A stretch of 64,000 bases of DNA from Malania oleifera. Its lineage: Eukaryota; Streptophyta; Magnoliopsida; Santalales; Ximeniaceae. This document shows positions 34,201 through 41,918 of this stretch, piece after piece. A program made the position numbers and the translations under genes. How positions within the stretch are numbered: position 1 is the stretch's first letter; every line of letters starts with the position of its first letter. Where the stretch lies: assembly GCF_029873635.1 (NCBI RefSeq), contig NC_080422.1, forward strand, positions 59,584,019 to 59,648,018, read 5' to 3'. The notes beneath the pieces are model-generated. The model did not search any database and had not been told where the DNA came from. It saw only the letters and a list, made by a program, of their open reading frames with translations.

Positions 34201-36816
34201 TTCTCCTTCATGGCATACATATGATCCCTCCAGTCCTTGAGATCAGCAAGTTGCATTGCACAGGTTCAAATTGGTCCTCAGTAACATGTTTTTTTAGGGG
34301 CCTGATTGACTAGGCTTTGGCCGCCTTGTGTGAGCATTGGGCTTGCTAAGTGTTAGGAAGTTTCAATACTATTGCATTCGGGCTATTGAGCTGTTGAGTC
34401 TAGGTTTTAGGTTTAAGAAGAGGGTGTGGGATGGGGCCAGGGGTTAATGTTAAGGTAGCTGGTCAAATATTTGGGTCAAGTAGAATGATATTTATATAAC
34501 CAGTTGATCAAGCGATCCAAATGCAGAGCTTGCAATCTGGTCTGGGTATCAACAATCCAATGCATAGGTGAAATCTTAATCATTGGCCACATTGACGAAG
34601 CACAACATTGCAGAGAAATGGAGAAGGCAACGATGACAATTACCAAAAGTCAAGGGTGGTTGGCAACAACCTGCATTTCACAACTATTAATGATAGTTTG
34701 GTCAATTGCAAAGATGAGGACATTGTTTGACAAAGGAGCCCCCCAACAAACATTGAACTCCTAACAAAGAGGCTGGAGTTTGATGGTTAGGGGCTCAGCC
34801 AATCATTGCAACAGATGCAGTGAGGACAGTGCAGCTGCTCAACAAGGACAGATGACAGTGCCGCAAGAGATGGTCAGAGATGCTCCTTTTTTTCTCTGGT
34901 GGCAAGGAATCTTCGACAAGTGTTAAACGACGCTTATGTGGGATCTCGCTGCTTTCTCTTGAAAGAATAGAAGTTGAGTTCGAGTTGTTATCATGCCAGA
35001 TCAGAAAAGTAAAAAGCCGTACTAAAAGTCAGCAGACCTGCTCACGGGAGTCAGGCCTGCTCTGTAGCAGGCAGACGTAGCAAGGCCATCTGAAAGAATA
35101 TAGGAAAAAGAGCCGCAGGAGAGAACAAGCAAAGGTTGTTAGCAACAGATGAAGCTCCAGCTGAGGTCAAAGGACGATAAGGACGGGGCTGACAGTGGAT
35201 GATGATGTTGTGGCTTCAAGAGTGGCTGAGGCCAATGGCATAACTGCAATTGTGATGGCAACCTTGCTGTAGTACCAATTGATGCCAAACAATCAGCAAG
35301 AACTCACAAAGGAAAAACCCAAACCCCTACCCAATTAACTCATCCTCAGCCATAACCATATAAATAAAGAGCAGACTTTCTGAAAATCTACTTTCCAAAT
35401 ATTAAGGAGACATACTTGCCTAAAAGAAACAAATGGAAATAAAACAAAACCAAATAAACCAAACTTAAGATATCCTAAATAAGGAATAGGGTTACTGAAC
35501 TGGCCCTCTTCTCCATGATGAACTATCCCCTCCATAAAAAAATCAAGAATGAGAAATAAAAACTGATAAAAAATAATTAAACATTTATTTGGTTATTCAG
35601 TTATTTTAATTTGGTTTTATTCGAAAACCCATATCAAAATAGAATGTTCAAATTAAAGAATCTTAAAATCAAACCGAATAAAACCAAACATTGGTTGGGT
35701 TTCGGTTCAGCTCAGTGTTCAGGCTTGCAATAAAATTTGAAGTCTTTGTTAGGAATAATGCCCATCTTCAAATAGTGCATTCAACATTCTCAAACTAATA
35801 ATTTACAATTATAAGAATTCTAGTATTAGTTTATTACTGCAAATAAAAATTAAGAGCTGCTTTATATTATTCGTCAATACAATAAAGATATGTGATGCGA
35901 CATGTTGCTAAAGAACCATGGAGGGATAATACCTCCACCCACTTGGGAACTGTGGCTCCTTGGATGCTGTCACAGTATGGTAGATACGGCTTGATATCCA
36001 ATACAGGCTGTTGACATTTTTTAAACACGCATAACTTCATAAGCATTGTTACCACATGTAAATGTATTCAGTTCAAATGCATGCCAAGTACATGAAAACT
36101 AAAGTAATATATATTCATCCAACTTAGACTAGAAATAACGAAAAATGGAGAACTTACTGTGCCATCAACCAGATCCACACCAGAAAGTAGAACCATACGC
36201 CCTTGCACTGCCTCCACCTAAAGTACAAGGACACAGAGTATTAAACTTAACTGATTTGAACCATTCCATAAAAGTATTTTCGCAGGTGTATCTTTTGCAT
36301 GTAAAAACATAAGATTGAAACCTTGAAATAGGAACACATTTCAAATTAATCTAAGGTTTTACTACTATGAAACCCATCATTTTTCATACAAGGGGTTTCA
36401 TAAACCCAGATTATTATGAGCAAGGTGGTTTGACAAGCCATATTCAAGTAAAATAGTTGTTAGGATGTCCATGATTACATATTTCTTAGAGATATCCCAC
36501 TTCAAGTGTGTGAGGCTTTCAGCCTATCGACTATATATATACATGTCAGTCTACGAAACCTCAGTTAACCAATTTATAGCTAATCATGCAAGAAACCACT
36601 ATGCATTCACAGAAAATTGCAGTACCTTTGCTACAGTAAGCCCTATAGGGCATGGTCGATGTGGTGATCTTGTAGCGAAGACTCCCATCCTTCCCCCTTT
36701 CAATCTAGGTACTCTAACCTATCCATTAGCCAACCTTTTTCTAGAAGTATGAACCATAAAACAGACAACAACAAATAGAATCCGCAGTAAAGTGTGTGTG
36801 CGCGCGCGCGCGTGTT

Positions 36817-36855
<39 letters not shown>

Positions 36856-39800
36856 ATAAAAGTACAACATACCTTTGCCTTAAACTTTGAGTTAGCAGGA
36901 TGCTTCCACAGCTTCTCCAGATCAGTATTTAAATGAAATACATATATAATCCAGCAATGAGAATATCCTTCAAGACCCTCAAGTGATGCTGGAGGGACCT
37001 GAGCAGCATCAAATACCAAGCATGCCCTAGAAAGAGGTACAAGTAATGGTTGCCTTGGTGTCCCATTCCTGCAAAGGCAAGAAGCTTCTTTATGAGATAT
37101 TGCACAAATATTTGTGACAAAATCTCAATATTCACATGCTTGTTCAGTCTTTGAATGCATATGTATGCTCATGCATTCACAAGTGACATTTAATATATTA
37201 GGAAACAGTAACCATGCATGAAGGGACTCAGTCAAAAGTCAAAGCACTAACATTTGCCCCAATATGAAATCCCATAACCAGGAAAACCATATTTTTATAT
37301 TGACTTTTGACCCAAATGAACTTCATCTTTTTCCAGTTAAGGCATGATCATTCATTAATTCAACCACTATTAAGAAGAGATATGTCTATCTCTATCTCAC
37401 ACCAAATCAGAAAATTAACAAACAATAAATCTTGGAAGAGGGATCAACAAGTTAGTGAAAATCATTTTTCTATAAGATAATAATTTGGTTCAAGGGACAG
37501 GTTGAATTCTTCGTCACATGATTTGAAGAAATATCTTAGGTTGTTGACCCAAAACATAATGACTTGAGCATTTAGGTCAAGTGGTGACTTAACATGGTAT
37601 CAAAACCATAGTTCCTTGGAGGCCTTGGGCTCTATTCTTGTTGGTCTAGTTTATTATTTGTCATTATATATATACATGTGTGTGTGTGTATAACATTATC
37701 CATGATGGTTGTTATTCATTGTCTGTTTACCCCTTTCCATGCAATTGAGCTGCAATGTGGATGAGTGTTAAGGTTGATATACATCATTGGCCCAAACTTC
37801 TTTTCCAGTTCTTTTTTTGTTTAATAATAGCTCATTAGTTTTTTGCTTGTGAATTATTGGGGATTTGGTGAGGGCAGGAAGGGAGAAGTGCTATGGCATG
37901 GTTCTGTGTTTGCTATTTGTGGATGCTTTGGATCAAAAGTAATGCGAGAACATTTATGATTGCATTACTTCCCCAGCCTTGTAGTGGGATAAAGCTGTCT
38001 CTTAAGCCTCCATGTTGGTCCACTCTTTCAGGTTATTTAGGGACACTGACCCGATCTTGTTAGGGATTGGCAGGCTGCGCTTTTATAAATACATTTGTAA
38101 GTTTTTTACTGTATTTCACTCTCTTCTAGGACCTCTTGTGCTCCCTTCTTTGTACATTCTGTTTCTTATCCCCAAAAAAATATATATATACATATAATAA
38201 CAGCTCGCTAATCCATATATATCCAAGTTAATCATAAATTTTATTTGACAAAAATATCATATGACAATCAGTACTTCATAAATTTTAAATTTCTAATCAT
38301 ATGGTTGAGTTCTTCCAAATTCTTTTGTGTCAAATTATAGTGACCACAGTCACTGAATTAGTTTTGAGCCTTACCCAACCATTGGCTGATCTTACATACT
38401 AGATGCGCGCATCAAAATACAAAATAAATAATTGCTCCTTGAGATTGCTAGATTTTATCATCCCAAACTACCTGTTAGAGAAGCATGATTGAATGATACC
38501 AATTGGCATCATTGGATAGGAAGTAAGCTCCAAATTTTCAGAATTAGGTTGTATTAGGGCTTTCCTCAAAGCCTACAAATATTCAAAAGAAAAAACAAGA
38601 AGCATTATGAAATACTGCAAGTGTGTATTATATAGATAAAAAGGCCTAAATGTAAACATTGAAACTGTCGTTAGCTCAACAATAAAAAATCAGAGATTTA
38701 AAAAAAAAAAAATCAATTGAAGGAACTGTAGTTAGCTCAACAATAAAAAAATTTAAAAAAAAAAAAATCAACTGAAGGAAGAAAACAATTAAATTGATGT
38801 TTACATTTCTTGCACATTTCTAAGATATAAATGTATATTAATTAATATCGTACAGAGGATTAAATAAATAAGGTATTTTCAAGCCAAGAAGAACAAAATA
38901 AAACCAAAACTCAGAAGCTTCTTCAAATGATTCAACTAAGAATAAGGAGACACAAGCCCCAAGTAGAGAACTAACTTTTTAATAGACAATTCTTTCTATT
39001 ATGATAACTCACATGCAGTTAAACAGTTCTATAAGAATACATGCACAACAATGAGACATGAAACCACATTTCTAATTTTCTAGGACCCAACCACAAATTA
39101 GCTCTTAACATCCTATCATCACATGAACCTGCTAAAGCAAGAAAATCAATCCAAACCAGTTAGCCAGGCAGATTTATAGTGAATGGCCAGGAATTTACTG
39201 CATGTGAGACATTCATATCTATTCTCATTCTATATATTAATGAAGAAAGCATAATAAAATCATTAACCAAACCGCATGATCCAACTGCCAATACCCATGG
39301 TCCGTCTAAATAATCCACACAAGATTTTCTCCAACTAGTTTGAAATACAAAAAGTAAAATCTAAATTACCCAAACAAAGCTCTAAACCATGCATAGCGTT
39401 TGATGCATAATGCATTAGTTGTACTTCTTGTTTTTTGCTGCACCTCTTCCGACATGTGTTTCTGTGTGTACACGTCTCCCCTGTACCTTGGTCTTTTTTT
39501 TTTTTTTTTTGGTTGAGAGCTGGGGTTTGGGGGTTCAAAAAATCAACAGCACAACTTATTAAAAATAAATAAATAAAAAAAATTCACAACTTATAAAAAA
39601 AATAAAAAACACACAAGATACATCTAAAACTTAAATTTTCTACTTTAATGTGTCTTATCAGGAAAAAAAATCCACAAAAATTTTGTAGGACCATGAATTA
39701 CATTTATACAAATACAGCCTTGCCCCTGCATGTAGAGAAGCTGTTTCTAGCCTTCTGCTACTTGAACCCACAACACCCACCCAAATCACAATAAAGCAAC

Positions 39801-40662
39801 TTTATTTATGCCCCAATGCCCATCTCAAAACTTATAATCCAATATTTTCTACAAATTATCAAATTTCATCGCATAATGGAGAAAGACCAGCCGCTGCATT
39901 GACGGTGCGCACACACACTGGAAAGTCAAATGGGTGGTTATACAGAAACGTTTTTTTGTCATGGACAAGCAGATATTTGCAACCAGACACAGCAAACATA
40001 TCAATCCGTAATTCAGTTGCTCTATAAAACAAATCAGCGCATAGAATCATGATTCATGAATACAAGGAGAGCCAACCAAATTCGTTCCCATTCGAATGTG
40101 CTAACGTGGATCTTCACACGAAAAGAAGAAATAAAAAAAATCAAATGATTTCAAAACGTAAAGAGCAAACTGCCAAAAACAACGTGAGGAAACAAATTTG
40201 AAAACTGGCATAGCCATTTTCCTTCTGATTAAAATGGAAATAATCAAGCAGGTCTAGAACAAATATTTTAAAGCGCTAGTTTTGTGTTCTTCAGTAATCG
40301 TGGAGTATCAAATTTCTTTTTTTTTTATTTTGTTTTCTTTTTCAAATTTTATCGTAAGACACGCAGAGGGCAAAGGGTGACCTGCTGAGCCCTAATTCGA
40401 CCTTGCCTCTCAGCAGCACATTTTTCCAAGGATGCTCTGAGAGAGAGCTCAAGCTCTCTAAGCTTCAGTTCCATTTCTCTCCATTTACTTCTTAAGAAGC
40501 AATCTACAACGAAAGGGAAACTTTAGAGAGAGAGGGAGAAAGAGGGAGGGAGGGAAAGGGCGAAAGAGAGGTAGTACAAGAAATGGTAGTGGTTGCGGAG
40601 ATGGCAGCAAGAGCCAAGGTTACGGTGGCCGTTCGACAGGCGGAGTTTGCGTTGGGCGCCAT
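12861..40662 (-). CDS. TRMO: TRMO/TsaA-family tRNA (adenine(37)-N6)-methyltransferase, spliced host gene
   Basis: Nine minus-strand segments join in frame through GT-AG boundaries to about 395 codons: 40662-40578, 40503-40382, 38572-38472, 37068-36873, 36718-36626, 36217-36158, 36007-35933, 28823-28743 and 13235-12861 (TGA). The product has a hydrophobic N-terminus (ALAAISATTTIS), a charged helix (WREMELKLRELELSLRASLE) and then a TsaA-like domain. Landmarks are SLEGLEGYSHCWIIYVFHLN, RSPHRPCPIGLT (about residues 185-196) and VDLVDG|T|PVLDIKPYLPY (about 213-229). The family N6-methylates the t6A of tRNA adenosine 37 using S-adenosylmethionine; the substrate is inferred. The N-terminal segment suggests membrane or organelle association. 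The gene spans 27.8 kb because introns 6 and 7 are packed with retroelements, yet the joined frame has no stop. The first splice (74-bp intron) is the least certain part. Confidence 0.88.
13470..13860. repeat. Dispersed repeat copy 1
   Basis: The stretch with AAGCCCATAAACATG, GAACGCCC, TTTTAAGTTG and GGAGCACAACTCACTGCTCA resembles 14230-14560 in the same order. The two copies are clearly diverged. The family is not recognised. Confidence 0.5.
14225..14560. repeat. Dispersed repeat copy 2
   Basis: It shares with 13470-13860 the ordered blocks AAGCCCATAACATTG, GAACACCC, AAAATCATTGAA, TTTTAAGTTG and CACAACTCACTGCTCA. It has the same orientation, so a diverged direct duplication or two insertions of one unknown element. 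Confidence 0.5.
14561..15440. other. Intronic stretch without recognised feature
   Basis: AT-rich sequence with no recognisable ORF, repeat boundary or RNA gene. It is part of TRMO intron 7. Confidence 0.5.
15445..16260 (-). repeat. Degraded non-LTR-like repeat, copy 1
   Basis: On the minus strand a degraded frame encodes LEGLDGISIFEDDASKEELK and KDGILPN. It continues to an A-rich tail ending CTTCATTTATTATCCAAAAAAA at about 15450, like an L1-type 3' end. A second copy at 25745-26330 has the same order of blocks (LEGVIIFENDELDKEQK, MDGILPT). It may be a LINE ORF1-derived non-autonomous element; the family is uncertain. Confidence 0.4.
17017..20696 (-). pseudogene. LINE duplication unit 2, interrupted by a solo LTR
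   Basis: It repeats unit 1 from ILAMGLKRATL to VESVEHIL and then continues uniquely into LHYAWTRNLWNLELTLIGQS and the LINE 3' tail. The RT catalytic block reads THLLFTNDTNVFCEND, with the usual FADD changed to FTND. A C-tract (minus) sits at 17866-17888. The solo LTR 18405-20342 splits it. Confidence 0.8.
18405..20342 (+). repeat. Solo LTR (SIRE/Maximus-like copia) inside the LINE
   Basis: The segment starts TGTTGGCCTAAC and ends CTTGGGACTACA. It is missing from the parallel LINE unit (near 22050), which defines the insertion. CCTT flanks it on both sides (18401-18404 and 20343-20346), a short target duplication. TATA-like CTATAAATACC lies at 19236. A motif array of CAGCCGACTGAC and CAGTCGACTAAC types sits at 18872-19112. 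The end CCCCCCTCTTGGGACTAC resembles those of other SIRE-like LTRs in this window. Confidence 0.8.
20691..22390 (-). pseudogene. LINE duplication unit 1 (upstream copy): RT palm to zf-RVT
   Basis: The unit starts at ILAMGLKRATLEVIGKC and runs through GVVCQLDMEKAFDHVNW, SALKVNLGKSETILIGENVD, RLGGIQRKFLWGRFRVEFKF and the zinc-finger region NRCPLCMVDVESVEHIL. There it joins unit 2 at AAGGAT (20691-20696). About 30 bp present in unit 2 is missing near 22050. Confidence 0.8.
22400..23970 (-). pseudogene. LINE ORF2: endonuclease and start of RT
   Basis: ORF2 starts with MSGKLISWNVRGLND at about 23970. GGILILWNLNVVEMIDYSIN and WVLIGVYVPREGPPR (23780-23600) are the AP-endonuclease body. MPRPDGFSLLFFQ (about 22615) and FLSLIPKKPGATNIKDFYPI are RT blocks 0-2. 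Frameshifts and stops are frequent. Confidence 0.8.
23970..25440 (-). pseudogene. LINE ORF1-like region
   Basis: Pieces on the minus strand include DLAIKGEKTDIVRLMDF near 25290-25240 and long proline- and basic-rich stretches at 24812-24393. SFNGFEDGALTLFEEIERKI follows near 24180. It precedes the endonuclease as ORF1 does in L1-type plant elements. Several in-frame stops are present. Confidence 0.6.
25745..26330 (-). repeat. Degraded non-LTR-like repeat, copy 2
   Basis: It has the same block order as 15445-16260: an A-rich tail at about 25750 on the minus strand, TTCTTCACCT...GAACTTC, and a frame readable as LEGVIIFENDELDKEQK. The two copies flank the large LINE. Family assignment is tentative. 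Confidence 0.4.
26400..26885 (+). pseudogene. 3' end of a second LINE, plus strand
   Basis: The frame from about 26545 reads VLRGLWLEWNAHTSTREKL, then LLRDKIRYLALLCF and GFSDIQWDWLALL. This is the conserved C-terminal end of L1-type plant ORF2 (LWxERNxR...LxDxIxFxASLW...DIxWDW). It is followed by a pyrimidine-rich 3' tail. It is 5' truncated, as is usual for LINEs. Confidence 0.7.
27005..27770 (+). pseudogene. Ty1/copia pol fragment: end of RT and RNase H
   Basis: In shifting frames it reads RQYSKLVGKLIYLTI, then GWLYRCNRCSNIAGCANVDL, RSTIRSYMFVGGN and finally LLGDLFTEAMSRPAFS. This order (RRYRRLVGKLIYLT, CD-DWAGS, RSTTGYCTFVGGN, LADLFTKAL) is the end of copia pol. Stops are frequent and no LTR was found. 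Confidence 0.75.
27960..28742. other. Intronic stretch without recognised feature
   Basis: A minus-strand frame at 28325-27993 is open for 110 codons but resembles no family I know. The region ends at the TRMO exon donor. No repeat boundary was seen. Confidence 0.4.
28743..28823 (-). CDS. TRMO: TRMO exon encoding ASVRFSEDFSPTL
   Basis: An 81-bp phase-0 exon between TTTGCACAG|GTTGAT and ACAGCA|GTAAGC. It encodes VDDFLTVASVRFSEDFSPTL and SDCWVTA, which continues the plant TRMO protein. It is isolated between introns of about 7.1 kb and 15.5 kb but is undamaged. Confidence 0.88.
29273..29812 (+). mobile_element. TRIM/SMART-like element: tandem LTR-internal-LTR-internal-LTR
   Basis: A roughly 73-bp LTR-like unit (TGTTAAAG...CTAACA at 29541-29613) has related copies ending at 29382 and 29812. 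The first two are followed at once by TGGTATCAGAGTTGG and TGGTATAAGAGCTGG, which match the initiator-tRNA-Met primer-binding site. The two internal regions are near copies. No coding capacity is present, as expected for a TRIM. It lies in TRMO intron 6. Confidence 0.65.
29819..30049. mobile_element. Fold-back MITE
   Basis: The 231-bp segment starts AGGGCAAAAGATACTAACCT and ends with the near-complement GGTTTGTGTCTTTTGCCCT. Inverted similarity extends through most of the length, and each arm is itself built of about 30-bp CAAAAAGACAAG...CCTCCCC units. Possible flanking duplication is AAAAAGA/AAAAGGA, so imperfect. No transposase is encoded. It lies between the TRIM and the truncated LINE. Confidence 0.7.
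30050..33760 (-). mobile_element. L1-type LINE in TRMO intron 6, 3' truncated
   Basis: On the minus strand: an ORF1-like region (33720-31760), ORF2 start MKLLSWNVRGLGSRDIIRVV at about 31745, endonuclease (30858-31394), then RT blocks FRPISLATNLYKILSKVLAN and VLVANEVVEDVKRRGRK at 30055-30380. The similarity stops at the MITE, so zf-RVT and the LINE tail are missing. Loss of the 3' end is unusual for a LINE and suggests later deletion. Confidence 0.75.
30858..31394 (-). pseudogene. LINE AP-endonuclease remnant
   Basis: A 178-codon frame with WVAVGDFYVVSSFREILGCS, GLRDIPIYNGCFTWGTSKDN, SCIDSFLFTIEWEDAFP and RPTSDHFPLLLES. These correspond to the GDFN, FTW, SRIDRFL and SDHxPL motifs of plant L1 endonucleases. 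GDFN is changed to GDFY. It continues into the RT linker PFHFENWWL. Confidence 0.8.
33890..34075. repeat. Short diverged tandem duplication
   Basis: The string TTGCATGGATGGAACTTTGG and a following GTCATAAAAAGTAGGGG...CTGGAAGTG recur about 70 bp later as TTGCATCGATGGAACTTTGA and AATAGGGGG...CTAGAAGTG. Origin unknown. Confidence 0.5.
34076..35932. other. Rest of TRMO intron 6
   Basis: No recognisable coding or structural element. Open frames here are short and have no family resemblance. The sequence near 34190-34290 on the minus strand (MQLADLKDWRDHMYAMKEKL) might be a gag-like transposon remnant, which I cannot confirm. Confidence 0.4.
35933..36007 (-). CDS. TRMO: TRMO exon encoding PVLDIKPYLPYCDS
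   Basis: A 75-bp phase-0 exon between GTCAACAG|CCTGTA and GTGGAG|GTATTA. It encodes PVLDIKPYLPYCDS and TVPKWVE. VLDIKPYxPYxD is a defining TsaA motif. Intron 6 of about 7.1 kb follows. Confidence 0.92.
36158..36217 (-). CDS. TRMO: TRMO exon encoding VLLSGVDLVDGT
   Basis: A 60-bp phase-0 exon between TACTTTAG|GTGGAG and GGCACA|GTAAGT. It encodes VEAVQGRMVLLSGVDLVDGT, which leads into the conserved DGTPVLDIKPY motif completed by the next exon. Confidence 0.9.
36626..36718 (-). CDS. TRMO: TRMO exon with RSPHRPCPIGLT motif
   Basis: The exon runs from GGATAG|GTTAGAGTA to GCAAAG|GTACTG, 93 bp, phase 0. It encodes VRVPRLKGGRMGVFATRSPH followed by RPCPIGLTVAK, the family signature corresponding to the SAM/substrate-binding RSPxRPNPIGL block. 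Confidence 0.92.
36795..36853. repeat. TRMO: Compound microsatellite GT-CG-GT-AT in TRMO intron 3
   Basis: AGTGTGTGTGCGCGCGCGCG leads into TGTTTGTG and then about fifteen TA dinucleotides. It ends only about 20 bp from the splice donor of the preceding exon (36873), so it lies right at the start of a 154-bp intron. Confidence 0.85.
36873..37068 (-). CDS. TRMO: TRMO exon: central TsaA domain
   Basis: The acceptor CCTTTGCAG precedes GAATGGGAC. The 196-bp exon encodes RNGTPRQPLLVPLSRACLVF and, further on, SLEGLEGYSHCWIIYVFHLN, then NSKFKAK. It ends AAAG|GTATGT. This is the most conserved block of the plant TRMO family. Confidence 0.92.
37540..37800 (+). mobile_element. TRIM/SMART-like element copy in TRMO intron 2
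   Basis: A left LTR-like unit ends GACTTAACA at 37594, followed by TGGTATCAAAACC (primer-site-like). A right unit starts TGTTAAGGTTGATATACATC at 37766. The internal part holds GAGGCCTTGGGCTC and a TA/TG microsatellite. It is the same family as 29273-29812, single copy. Confidence 0.6.
38472..38572 (-). CDS. TRMO: TRMO exon: start of TsaA region
   Basis: The acceptor ATTTGTAG at 38573 is followed by GCTTTGAGG (ALR), in phase with the preceding RAQQ. The exon encodes ALRKALIQPNSEN and MMPIGIIQSCFS and ends AACAG|GTAGTT. It is 101 bp, leaving two bases for the next exon. The PIG-I-S/C start matches the beginning of the TsaA domain. Confidence 0.85.
38573..40381 (-). other. TRMO intron 1 region
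   Basis: AT-rich with several A- and T-runs (38701, 38758, 39495, 40317) and no recognised element. A short duplicated phrase (CTGTCGTTAGCTCAACAATA / CTGTAGTTAGCTCAACAATA) occurs at about 38666 and 38726. Confidence 0.55.
40382..40503 (-). CDS. TRMO: TRMO coding exon 1b/2: charged helix
   Basis: After TTTCGTTGTAG at 40504 the frame reads through FLRSKWREMELKLRELE, then EKCAAERQGRIRAQQ. It ends at CAG|GTCACC (donor at 40381). The AERQGRIRAQQ segment is the typical N-terminal helix of plant TRMO-like proteins. An alternative start at the internal Met (MELKLRELE) is possible if the upstream intron is not real. Confidence 0.75.
40578..40662 (-). CDS. TRMO: TRMO coding exon 1 (proposed)
   Basis: ATG at 40662 has a good context (CAGTCGATGGCG) and is the first ATG in frame. 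It encodes MAPNANSACRTATVTLALAA and a further hydrophobic stretch. The frame would hit TAG after a pyrimidine-rich tract unless a short intron is removed. A donor-like TT|GTACTACC ends this exon at 40578. Confidence 0.55.
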
Positions 40663-40823
40663 CGACTGAGGTCTCGGCGCCACACGGGACAGCACCAACC
40701 CCAACGCCCTATTATTTTTTCACTCTTTTTGGATGATAGTGACATAGGAATCGAGTTTCTTACCAAATTGGAGTTGTGGCTGGGAAAAAAAAGAAAAAGA
40801 TGTGGAAATGACACATAACAAAT
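40663..40823 (-). promoter_or_regulatory. TRMO: Remaining TRMO 5' UTR / proximal promoter
   Basis: Only about 160 bp lie between the TRMO ATG and the start of a copia LTR at 40824. On the minus strand it holds a T-rich stretch and ACTCGATTCC. No clear TATA box was seen, so TRMO either has a TATA-less promoter here or uses sequence in the LTR. Confidence 0.45.
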
Positions 40824-41188
40824 TGTTATGCTCATCTCCCACTCCTTCATCGTTCACCTCTTTATGTTTTCATCCCAATAAGTATTTTACTATTCTTATT
40901 ATCCTATAAAAGCACACCCTTTCTTTCTTATTTGGAACACACATATTACATGCTTGTATACATATTTGTATGCTTGAAGTAAGCATATAGAAAGAATATG
41001 AAAGATGAAAAGAAGAAAGATGTCTTGTACAAGACCGGAGATATTTTGTGTAAGGTCAATTCAAAATCATCATGTAATTCCTTTCGAGATAATGAAGTAC
41101 TTAATCTCATCCGCTTGTAGAGTAGGCATAGCCAAATTACGTAAATTTTTGTCTTATCTCTATTTATTTTCTTACATATTTTATAACG
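40824..41188 (+). repeat. 5' LTR of an Ivana-like copia element
   Basis: Starts TGTTATGCTCATCTCCC; has CTATAAAAGC at 40910 as TATA box and ends TTTATAACG. It is followed by CGTTATTAACACAAGACTC, a variant of the CGTTATCAGCACGAGACTC leader of this copia group. The 365-bp LTR points away from TRMO. The final CA is changed to CG. Confidence 0.6.
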
Positions 41189-41299
41189 CGTTATTAACAC
41201 AAGACTCTAACTATCTGAGATATTTCTTTAAATCATATTTAATTTGCTTTTTGTAAGTTTTACTCCACATGAGTATAATATTCTCCAAAAGAGAATGTG

Positions 41300-41700
41300 T
41301 CTTTTAAAGTTTAAAGAGTATCAATCTCGAGAAGAAATGGTAAGATAGTCCTCCTGAAAAGGTTATATATTTAAATATCTCGTCTATATATTTAATCTCA
41401 CGAATAGATAGATTTCTTGAAGAGGCTATATATCTAATCTTCAGAAGAAATAGTAAATATTTACATCATGAAGAGGGTACATTTTTAATCTTTTGAAGAG
41501 ATTTTAAATTCAACCTCCTGAAGATGTGAAACGTCTGTCCTCTAGATGAGGTAGTATATTTAACCTTCAAAAAATGTGGTAAATTATTATCCAATTTAAT
41601 ATTGTAAATTGGAATCATACTTTTGAAGAGTGCAAATTGAGGGAAAAAAAATAATATAATGTTCTTGAAGAAACATATTTAAGTACCCCCAAAATGGTGT
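41300..41700 (+). repeat. Leader of the copia element with degenerate ~30-bp repeats
   Basis: Phrases such as CTTGAAGAGGCTATATATCT, CATGAAGAGGGTACATTTTT and CTCCTGAAGATGTG recur every 25-40 bp. Similar GAAGAGG repeats are known in leaders of this copia group. They lie between the LTR and the gag start. Confidence 0.5.
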
Positions 41701-41785
41701 AAATAATATTATATTATTATCTCAATTTTATTTTAGTTTTTACATCTTGTTTTCTAAGTTGTCTTATTATTGTTAATTTATTCAG

Positions 41786-41918
41786 ATGTCGAACCTAAGC
41801 AAATTTGAATTTATTCCCCTTGATATCAAAGGCAACAATTATTTATCATGAATTCTTGATGTTGAAATCCATCTAAATGCAATGAACTTGGGAAACACTA
41901 TTTTAAATGGAAATACAG
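41786..41918 (+). pseudogene. Copia gag, 5' part, interrupted by the SIRE-like element
   Basis: ATG at 41786 opens MSNLSKFEFIPLDIKGNNYL, then one TGA (usually Trp), then ILDVEIHLNAMNLGNTILNG. This is the N-terminus of a copia gag (usual form ...LDISGKNYLSWVLDAEIHL). It breaks at TACAG (41914-41918), the target site of the inserted element, and resumes at 50102. Confidence 0.75.
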
